Positions 58,381 to 64,000 of a stretch of DNA of 64,000 nt are shown one piece after another. The position numbers were made by a program, and so were the translations under genes. This DNA comes from Vibrio casei (GTDB lineage Bacteria > Pseudomonadota > Gammaproteobacteria > Enterobacterales > Vibrionaceae), in the NCBI RefSeq assembly GCF_002218025.2, contig NZ_AP018680.1:2542001-2606000 (forward strand), in the 5' to 3' direction. The number at the start of each line of letters is the position of its first letter. The stretch's first letter is position 1. Below the pieces are notes generated by a model, which saw nothing but the letters and a program-made list of their open reading frames with translations, was not told where the DNA came from and made no database searches.

Positions 58381-58420
58381 CGCTGCCAACAAAACCGTAA
58401 CTTCAAGTACGAAGGGTATA
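58381..58420. repeat. Vibrio-type intergenic repeat fragment
   Basis: The segment running from CGCTGCCAACAAAACCG to GTACGAAGGGTATA, read on the minus strand, gives TATACCC...ACTTGAAGTTACGG...TTGGCAGCG. I recall similar repeats as common between Vibrio genes. It shares the ACTTCAAG core and the TATACCC end with the element at 18357-18494. Confidence 0.45.
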
Positions 58421-58433
58421 CTGCAACAAATAA

Positions 58434-58475
58434 GGACGCTTCACAACCGTGCTTCTTTTGAGAAGTGAAGCGTCC
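58434..58475. repeat. Hairpin between convergent olsF and DASS transporter gene
   Basis: Perfect 11-bp arms GGACGCTTCAC (58434-58444) and GTGAAGCGTCC (58465-58475) enclose a 20-base loop that contains a smaller CTTCT/AGAAG pair. There is no real T run, so it would be a weak terminator at best. Confidence 0.55.
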
Positions 58476-58493
58476 GCGATATGGTATGCGGCT

Positions 58494-59957
58494 CTACAAT
58501 CCAAACACCCACGCCGCTAAGGTATAGCTCAATCCGGTAATAATAAAAATTCCTATGATATTAAGCGCAAAACCGGCTCGTACCATTTCTTTAATACGAA
58601 GCTGACCAGAAGCAAAAACGATGCTGTTTGGTGGTGTTGCCACTGGCATCATAAAGGCACAACTTGCCGCCAACGCTGCCGGAATAGCAAGCATGGCTGG
58701 GTGCGCCCCCATTGCCACCGCAATTGGCCCCAATAAAGGCAAGAAACCAGCCGCCGTCGCCGTATTGCTCGTGACTTCAGTTAAGAAGATGATGGCTGCC
58801 GTCACAATCAAGATCACCACAATAATAGGCATTCCTGCAGTTTCCCCTAAACTTTGACCAATAAAATCCGCCAAACCAGAAGATTTAATTTGCGCCGCTA
58901 AACTTAAACCACCTCCAAATAACAATAGAACGCCCCATGGCAAACCTTTTGTGCTTTCCCAATCCAGCACAAATTCTTGTTTCTTTAAGTTCACAGGAAT
59001 AATGAAAAGCAATAATGCCGCGAACATGGCAATACCCGTGTCGTTAATCGGTAAACCTGTCCACTGAACCAATAGAGGGCGAATCACCCAACTCACCGCC
59101 GCGCCAATAAAAACAATCGCAACCCATTTTTCACCTTTACTCAGTTTACCAAGAGCATGAAGTTGATCTTTTAATAACCGTCTTGCATCCCCTTCTTGAG
59201 TATTTGGTAATTTATACGCCACTTTAGTCAACCAAAACCACGTTAAGGTAAGCATAATAATGCTTAAAGGCAGACCCACTAGCATCCATTGACCAAATCC
59301 AAGCTCCATTTGGTAAGCGCTAGAAAGATAAGCCGCCAGCAACGCATTAGGCGGCGTGCCAATCAATGTCGCTAAGCCACCAATACTTGCGGCATAAGCA
59401 ATACCCAATAATAATGCGCTGGCAAACTGTGGGTTTTTATCCCGTTTTTCACCACACACGATACCAATAATCGATAACCCAATCGGCAGCATCATCACAG
59501 CAGTGGCAGTATTACTCATCCACATAGAAAGAAAAGCCGTCACAAGCATCAATCCACCAACTTGATGGGCAGGCTTATTGCCAACCGTCAACATGGCAAT
59601 CAATGCCACACGTTTATGCAAATTCCATTTTTCCATCGCAATTGACAATAAAAATCCGCCTAGGAAAAGAAAAATCAGTGGGTTAGCATAAGCTGCCGTT
59701 GCTGTCTTGATGTCTGCGGTTCCCAATAAAGGAGACAGTACAATCGGAAGAAATGAAGTGACAGGAATCGGCGCTGCTTCTGTGACCCACCAAATGGCCA
59801 TAAACGTGGCTAAACCAATCATTCGCCAAGCAGGTTCAGACAAACCTTCAAATGGCGGTGAAATGATTAATGTTAATATTAAAACCAAAGGCCCAAGAAG
59901 TAGCCCTATATAACGAGAACCACTGGGAATAACAGACTCTTTCTCTAGCATCGACAT
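58494..59957 (-). CDS. DASS-family sodium/dicarboxylate symporter (VcINDY-like)
   Basis: This is an inner-membrane transporter of the divalent anion:Na+ symporter family (SLC13 type) that takes up C4-dicarboxylates or related anions. The 487 residues show both Ser-Asn-Thr signature motifs, MSNTATAVMMLPI (first half) and TSNTATAAGFLPLL (second half), and the GTPPNALLAAYL and VATPPNSIVFASG loops, with about eleven helices. The start may be at the first Met (59957) or the third codon. It is monocistronic. VcINDY is the best-known relative, but substrate specificity cannot be read here. Confidence 0.9.
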   Translation of the reverse strand: MSMLEKESVIPSGSRYIGLLLGPLVLILTLIISPPFEGLSEPAWRMIGLATFMAIWWVTEAAPIPVTSFLPIVLSPLLGTADIKTATAAYANPLIFLFLGGFLLSIAMEKWNLHKRVALIAMLTVGNKPAHQVGGLMLVTAFLSMWMSNTATAVMMLPIGLSIIGIVCGEKRDKNPQFASALLLGIAYAASIGGLATLIGTPPNALLAAYLSSAYQMELGFGQWMLVGLPLSIIMLTLTWFWLTKVAYKLPNTQEGDARRLLKDQLHALGKLSKGEKWVAIVFIGAAVSWVIRPLLVQWTGLPINDTGIAMFAALLLFIIPVNLKKQEFVLDWESTKGLPWGVLLLFGGGLSLAAQIKSSGLADFIGQSLGETAGMPIIVVILIVTAAIIFLTEVTSNTATAAGFLPLLGPIAVAMGAHPAMLAIPAALAASCAFMMPVATPPNSIVFASGQLRIKEMVRAGFALNIIGIFIITGLSYTLAAWVFGL

Positions 59958-60331
59958 AGCACAAAATACCTATACTGCAAATTATGTCTCTATTTTTAAT
60001 ACGCTTATCACTAAATATAAATCAATAAGTTGTCAGTTCGTGATCAATGCGCAACTTATTGTTTACAATACGTGATCCAAATAACCTTATTTATAGTGCA
60101 ACATTAAAGCCATTCACTTTCGCACCTGCTCGCTAGACAAACAAAACAACGCATGCAAAGTAAATAAAACAATCTAAAATCAATTAGGCACAAAAAAGCC
60201 TGACTCGGGAAGGCCAGAATCAGGCTCTTAAATCGTACACAATGGAACTCTATTTCGCTCACATTCGCCTCATTGGCTTAACGCAGTAACAGTCGCCTCA
60301 ATAATAACGAATATGCACGATATAGACTGAA
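59958..60331. other. Intergenic region between dps and the DASS transporter gene
   Basis: 374 bases with no convincing gene. It contains the promoter side of the transporter gene (59958-60180) and a terminator-like hairpin at 60192-60226 for dps. The 105 bases between that hairpin and the dps stop show nothing clear. Confidence 0.6.
60192..60226 (-). terminator. Terminator downstream of dps
   Basis: On the minus strand AGCCTGA, a 16-base loop, TCAGGCT and a run of T residues. It is about 105 bases past the dps stop. Confidence 0.7.
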
Positions 60332-60805
60332 TTATTGCAAGTATGCATTCAGCATCCAAGTTTCTTTTTCTTGCTGGCTAATATAATCGCTCATTAAAGA
60401 AACCGTACCTTCATCATCAAGCTCACTCGCTGATTTCAAGATTTGACGTTGCTTATTCAGCAGAACTTGATAAGCCGATAAAATGTGCCCAATCGCTTCC
60501 GTCCCGTTAGAAATATGTAACGTTTCTTCAAGATCCGACATCGATAAATAACGAGAAAAACCATGCACAGGCGTCGCGCCTAACGTTAGGATACGCTCGG
60601 CAATTTCATCTACCTTTAGGACAAGGTCATTATAAATTTCTTCAAATTTAGCATGTAACTCGAAAAAATCTCGCCCTTTAATATTCCAATGATAACCACG
60701 AACATTGGTATACAGAATTTGATAATCGGCTAATAAATGGTTGAGATCATCAGCTAATACTCGTGCTTGTTTTTCATTCAAACCAATCATATTCTTTTTC
60801 ATCAT
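60332..60805 (-). CDS. dps: Dps-type DNA-binding ferritin-like protein
   Basis: Dps forms 12-mers that oxidise and store iron using peroxide and protect DNA. The ATG at 60803-60805 follows GGAGG by five bases; the ATG one codon later is equally plausible. The 157 residues show the inter-subunit ferroxidase site YHWNIKGRDFFELHAKFEEIYNDL (His, Asp and Glu at about 39-62), the DEIAERI helix and GFSRYLS. An OxyR-like site lies 78-114 bases upstream, as in E. coli dps. Confidence 0.93.
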   Translation of the reverse strand: MMKKNMIGLNEKQARVLADDLNHLLADYQILYTNVRGYHWNIKGRDFFELHAKFEEIYNDLVLKVDEIAERILTLGATPVHGFSRYLSMSDLEETLHISNGTEAIGHILSAYQVLLNKQRQILKSASELDDEGTVSLMSDYISQQEKETWMLNAYLQ

Positions 60806-60882
60806 AGACTCCTCCACTAAATAAGTGATTAACATTTATTTTTCTATGGGAATAGAGTAAAGGTGATCAAAAGAAATTTAAA

Positions 60883-60919
60883 ACGGATTAAAACTATTAC
60901 TTTAATAGACAATATCAAT
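60883..60919. promoter_or_regulatory. OxyR-like site upstream of dps
   Basis: CTAT (60894-60897), seven bases, ATAG (60905-60908) form a perfect central half-site pair. The flanking elements at the proper 7-base spacing are ACGG (weak) and CAAT (3 of 4). This fits the four-element ATAG-N7-CTAT OxyR layout. Confidence 0.5.
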
Positions 60920-60962
60920 TAAAAAGACTTAATTTTTATGACTTCGCTATTGTTCCAAACAT

Positions 60963-62150
60963 TTACACCCACTGGCCTGCTACAAAACCAGACGCCCAAG
61001 CCCACTGGAAGTTATAACCTCCAAGCCAGCCACTGACGTCCATCACTTCACCGACAAAATACAAACCTTCTATATTTTTACATTGCATGGTTTTAGACGA
61101 TAGATGATCAGTATCAACCCCACCTAATGTCACTTCCGCAGTACGATAACCCTCAGTGCCATTCGGTAGTACTTGCCAATTTTGCAATAGATGATCAATC
61201 GCTTGAAGTTGGTTTTGATTAAATTGTTTTAAGGGTTTGTCTTCTAGCATTTTGCGTTCAATCAACACTTCAACTAAGCGTTTAGGCAGCACTTTCGCTA
61301 AAGTGTTTTTTAAACTTTGATTGGGATGTTTTTCACGAGATTGAGTCAATAACTCTAAAACGTCGGCTTCTGGAATAAGGTTTACTGTAACTGTTTGACC
61401 GGCTTTCCAAAAAGAAGAAATTTGTAACACGGAAGGCCCAGATAAACCACGATGGGTAAACAGCAACGCTTCTTTAAAAGTAGTGCCATCTTTAGCGGTA
61501 ATTTCAGCTGGGATCGCAATACCAGACAATTCTGCAAAGTCTTCTTTATCTTCTTTATGCAACGTAAAAGGCACTAATCCCGCCGTCGTACTGATCACGG
61601 GTAAACCAAACTGCTCAGCCACTTTATAACCAAATGGCGTCGCGCCGAGTTTTGGCATCGACAAACCACCGGTTGCGATGACTAACGACTCGCACGTGAT
61701 CACATCTGCATTGGCTTTAAAACGAAAACCAGTATCGGTTTTTTCAATGTCTTGTACCTCACAACGATAACGTTGAGAGACACATGGGAAATCACATTCC
61801 TTCAGCAGCATTTCAACAATGAGCTTTGCTGAGTCGACACAAAATAGCTGACCATGTTCGCGCTCTTCAAACTCAATCCCGTATTTCGACACCAAACTGA
61901 TGAAATCCCAATTGGTGTATTGAGATAAAGCCGATTTCACAAAATGAGGATTTTGGCATAGGTAGTTATTAGCACTGACATCGTAATTGGTAAAATTACA
62001 ACGACCACCGCCTGAAATGAGAATTTTACGTCCTGGTTTCTTAGCGTGCTCAATGATTAATGTTTTACGACCACGTTTACCCGCTTCTGCAGCGCACATT
62101 AATCCAGCGGCACCAGCACCGATGATCACGACATCAAAATGACTACTCAT
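60963..62150 (-). CDS. BaiN/YhiN (HI0933) family FAD-dependent oxidoreductase
   Basis: This is a 395-residue flavoprotein. The FAD-binding Rossmann motif VVIIGAGAAGLMCAAEAGKRG begins near residue 6, followed by the family signature KPGRKILISGGGRCNFTN. The C-terminal FAD contact is TAEVTLGGVDTDHLSSKTM, with the end GWLGGYNFQWAWASG. The molecular function of YhiN-type enzymes is not established. It is on the same strand as dps but with a 157-base gap containing the OxyR-like site, so the two are probably separate units. Confidence 0.88.
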   Translation of the reverse strand: MSSHFDVVIIGAGAAGLMCAAEAGKRGRKTLIIEHAKKPGRKILISGGGRCNFTNYDVSANNYLCQNPHFVKSALSQYTNWDFISLVSKYGIEFEEREHGQLFCVDSAKLIVEMLLKECDFPCVSQRYRCEVQDIEKTDTGFRFKANADVITCESLVIATGGLSMPKLGATPFGYKVAEQFGLPVISTTAGLVPFTLHKEDKEDFAELSGIAIPAEITAKDGTTFKEALLFTHRGLSGPSVLQISSFWKAGQTVTVNLIPEADVLELLTQSREKHPNQSLKNTLAKVLPKRLVEVLIERKMLEDKPLKQFNQNQLQAIDHLLQNWQVLPNGTEGYRTAEVTLGGVDTDHLSSKTMQCKNIEGLYFVGEVMDVSGWLGGYNFQWAWASGFVAGQWV

Positions 62151-62193
62151 AACTACTCTACATTTTCAACGCAAATAACGTCTTTGATAAAAC

Positions 62194-62227
62194 AAAAAAG
62201 GACGTGCGAGTTTAACGCACATCCTTT
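62194..62227 (-). terminator. Terminator of uspB
   Basis: On the minus strand AAAGGATGTGCG, a 7-base loop, CGCACGTCCTTT (one G-U pair) is followed by a T run, 82 bases past the uspB stop. Confidence 0.82.
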
Positions 62228-62308
62228 AAATGTCACTATTTTAAGCGCATACATACCTATCCAGACGGCATGGCATGAAACCTACTGGCTGATAAAACCG
62301 ACCAATAT

Positions 62309-62632
62309 TTACACCATAAAGGTCAGCAACAAGGTGACAAACGTTAAGCCTGCACTTAATACAAACAGCTCGCGCACTTTACTGCATTTATTAATGAAGA
62401 CATCTTCATGGTGATGGAGATATTCTTTGTCTTTCAAATAATGGTAAAGGCGAACCTGTTTAGTCATATTACCATGCGTACTGAAAAAACCGCGTCCATC
62501 GACTTGTTGGTACAACAAAGGATGAGCTTCTCGCATAATAAAGATAAGCGATCGAAGTGCGGTAAAATAACGCACTAGATTGATAGCAGTCACCAAAGTG
62601 AGCGCGGTTAATAAAGTCTCGGCACTGATCAT
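62309..62632 (-). CDS. uspB: Universal stress protein B
   Basis: UspB is a small inner-membrane protein induced in stationary phase in E. coli, where loss causes ethanol sensitivity. I chose the ATG at 62630-62632 ([14 protein letters not shown]) rather than the one four codons earlier, as it matches the family start. The 107 residues show two membrane segments (about 5-25 and 85-106), the hallmark [19 protein letters not shown] at about 37-55 and [20 protein letters not shown]. It is clustered with ftnA and uspA, as in other vibrios and enterics. Confidence 0.92.
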   Translation of the reverse strand: MISAETLLTALTLVTAINLVRYFTALRSLIFIMREAHPLLYQQVDGRGFFSTHGNMTKQVRLYHYLKDKEYLHHHEDVFINKCSKVRELFVLSAGLTFVTLLLTFMV

Positions 62633-62706
62633 CTTTTCCTCCAAAACACCGTTAAGTGCAGCAGGAAAAAGACAATCACAAACGGATGCTTTCTATCGCT
62701 CTCGGT

Positions 62707-63237
62707 TTATACCGAAATCGAACCTGCCATCACTGAAGATGTACCTTGTTTTGCTAAGTCAGCTAGATCTTTATCGATAAAAAATAGCGCCTTGCCATCT
62801 TCACCAACCAATTCTAGCTTGTCTAAAATCCCTTTAAACAACTTCTCTTCTTCGTGCTGCTCTGCCACATACCACTGCAAGAAATTAAAGGTCGAGTAGT
62901 CTTGGCATGTAAACGCTAAATGTGCCAACTTATTGATGCATTGCGTTATCATTTGCTCATGCTCATAGGTTTCACGGAATACCTCACCTAAGCTATCGAA
63001 TTCATGTTTAGGCGCATCAATAGCTCCTAAAATCGGCAGCCCGCCAGTCTCACTCACATAAGTAAAAAGACGTTGCATGTGTTCCATTTCTTCTGTGGCA
63101 TGTTTGCGTAAAAACTCAGCGGCACCTTCAAAGCCTTTGTCTTCACACCAAGCACTCATTTGTAAGTATAGATTGGATGAGAAAAATTCTAGATTTATTT
63201 GCTCATTCAATTGCTCAATCATTGGTTTGGAAAGCAT
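62707..63237 (-). CDS. ftnA: Non-heme ferritin FtnA
   Basis: FtnA forms 24-mers that store iron. I chose the ATG at 63235-63237 ([18 protein letters not shown]), preceded by AAAGGAG, giving 176 residues. The frame extends 55 codons upstream into the uspA promoter region without ferritin features. Ferroxidase ligands are visible in [11 protein letters not shown] (Glu), [10 protein letters not shown] (Glu and His), YEHEQMITQ and [14 protein letters not shown]. It is divergent from uspA, with uspB downstream. Confidence 0.96.
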   Translation of the reverse strand: MLSKPMIEQLNEQINLEFFSSNLYLQMSAWCEDKGFEGAAEFLRKHATEEMEHMQRLFTYVSETGGLPILGAIDAPKHEFDSLGEVFRETYEHEQMITQCINKLAHLAFTCQDYSTFNFLQWYVAEQHEEEKLFKGILDKLELVGEDGKALFFIDKDLADLAKQGTSSVMAGSISV

Positions 63238-63475
63238 ATGGGGCTCCTTTAGCTTTAAAATAATACAATTTATTAATATGGATAAACTATAGCATGCTCG
63301 TACATCTGATTGGCTAGGTTTGCTTAAATTTATTGCAATAATGAACGGTAAATACTTACTCTCATTCAAGAAAAGCCTAAGATATTGAGAGATCGACAAC
63401 ACTTTTTCAGCTATGGTAATGATAGTCTCGAATTACATTGAATAGTCTCAAACAGATCCCATTGGAGAGCGTATT

Positions 63476-63901
63476 ATGACTTACAAACATATTTTAGTCG
63501 CAGTCGACTTATCGGAAGACAGCGTCATTCTGGTCAACAAAGCTGCAGCACTGGCGAGCGCTTGTGACGCGAAATTATCCTTGATTCATATCGATGTAAA
63601 CTTCACCGACATGTACACAGGTTTCATGGAAATTAATTTTGCAGAAACTCAAAATGCTATGCTGGAATCTGCGCAAAAAAAAATCAAAACCTTAGTCGAA
63701 AGCCTTAATTTCCCAATTACCGAGACCATCGTATCCAGTGGTGACTTATGCAACGAGATTGGTCATGCCATTGATAACCTCAACATTGACCTTGTCATTT
63801 GCGGTCATCACAAAGATTTCTGGAGTAAATTATTATCCACATCACGCCAGCTCATTAATGAAGCCGCGGTCGATATGTTGATTGTCCCTCTAGCGGATTG
63901 A
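63476..63901 (+). CDS. uspA: Universal stress protein A
   Basis: UspA is a cytoplasmic dimer induced by growth arrest and many stresses. The 141-residue protein begins MTYKHILVAVDLSEDSVILV and has the alpha/beta fold of the family. The ATP-type GHH motif is partly present (VICGHHKDFWSKLL), but the pattern is that of the E. coli UspA class, which does not bind ATP. GGAGAG precedes the ATG at 63476. It is divergent from ftnA. Confidence 0.95.
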   Translation: MTYKHILVAVDLSEDSVILVNKAAALASACDAKLSLIHIDVNFTDMYTGFMEINFAETQNAMLESAQKKIKTLVESLNFPITETIVSSGDLCNEIGHAIDNLNIDLVICGHHKDFWSKLLSTSRQLINEAAVDMLIVPLAD

Positions 63902-63921
63902 TGGGAAGATTGATGTGTTTT

Positions 63922-63974
63922 CAATTTGAATTAATGTAAACTCAAAAATATTTTTGGGTTTACAATTTAAATTG
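63922..63974. repeat. Long AT-rich hairpin downstream of uspA
   Basis: The core TGTAAACTCAAAAAT and ATTTTTGGGTTTACA (63935-63964) pairs along 15 bases with one G-U. The stem extends outward through CAATTT and AAATTG with a small bulge. There is no trailing T run. It lies just ahead of a possible start codon at 63982. Confidence 0.5.
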
Positions 63975-63981
63975 GTGAGTT

Positions 63982-64000
63982 ATGTTTTATCTTTCTGCGG
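63982..64000 (+). CDS. Possible start of a gene cut by the window edge
   Basis: An ATG at 63982 preceded by GGTGAG begins MFYLSA and runs to the end of the window. Only six codons are visible, so neither identity nor reality can be judged. Confidence 0.25.

Noticed and set aside
63238..63402. 55-codon N-terminal extension of FtnA
   Set aside because: It reads through the divergent promoter region of uspA. The ATG at 63237 has a strong ribosome site and the family start.

Overview
The window is a chromosomal core segment of a gammaproteobacterium of the family Vibrionaceae, most probably a Vibrio. The evidence is the combination of an AphA-type PadR regulator beside ppc, an ArgH fused to an acetyltransferase domain (ArgHA), a divergent argE/argCBGH cluster, and the vibrio-like orders metF-metL-metB/metJ and rpmE/priA-cytR-ftsN-hslVU-menA-rraA/zapB-glpX. 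The DNA is AT-rich. No rRNA, tRNA, CRISPR array, prophage or integron was seen. Almost every reading frame is intact.

Layout. 1-6277 (minus): trpS (cut by the window edge), gph, rpe, dam, damX, aroB, aroK. 6528-11110 (minus): the type IV pilus operon pilMNOPQ. 11282-13846: mrcA (PBP1A), divergent from pilM. 13942-14829: oxyR, with a good OxyR site just upstream. 15038-18227: a three-gene DUF1656/HlyD/FUSC efflux operon. 18633-25140: arginine biosynthesis, argCBGH(A) on the minus strand and argE on the plus strand, with paired ARG-box-like sites between them. 25379-28810: ppc and aphA. 28902-34224: the methionine regulon (metF, metL, metB, divergent metJ) with recognisable MetJ operators. 34340-35975: malic enzyme and rpmE. 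36251-45985: priA, cytR, ftsN, hslVU behind a sigma-32-like promoter, menA, rraA, zapB and glpX. 46134-49419: a SufR-like Fe-S regulator whose last codons are cut off by a complete 1243-bp IS3-family element (3-bp target duplication GCC), then a MATE efflux pump. 49532-55470: a CHMI-like tautomerase, tpiA, pfkA, fieF and uvrD. 55628-58361: the most accessory-looking stretch, with a DUF4870 membrane protein, a possible remnant of a YHS-domain gene, a DoxX-like membrane protein and an OlsF-like ornithine-lipid acyltransferase. 58494-63901: a DASS dicarboxylate transporter, dps with an OxyR-like site, a BaiN/YhiN flavoprotein, uspB, ftnA and uspA.

Together these genes cover central carbon metabolism (rpe, tpiA, pfkA, glpX, ppc, malic enzyme), aspartate-derived and arginine amino-acid synthesis, cell-envelope growth and division (mrcA, ftsN, zapB, damX), and oxidative, heat and iron stress (oxyR, dps, ftnA, hslVU, uspA/uspB). 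I found no convincing undescribed multi-gene system. The points most worth a second look are the IS insertion that swaps the C-terminus of the Fe-S regulator, several intergenic inverted repeats that are not simple terminators (aroK-pilQ, cytR-ftsN, upstream of glpX), and the decayed gene at about 55.9 kb. All site and motif calls were made by eye from the sequence.
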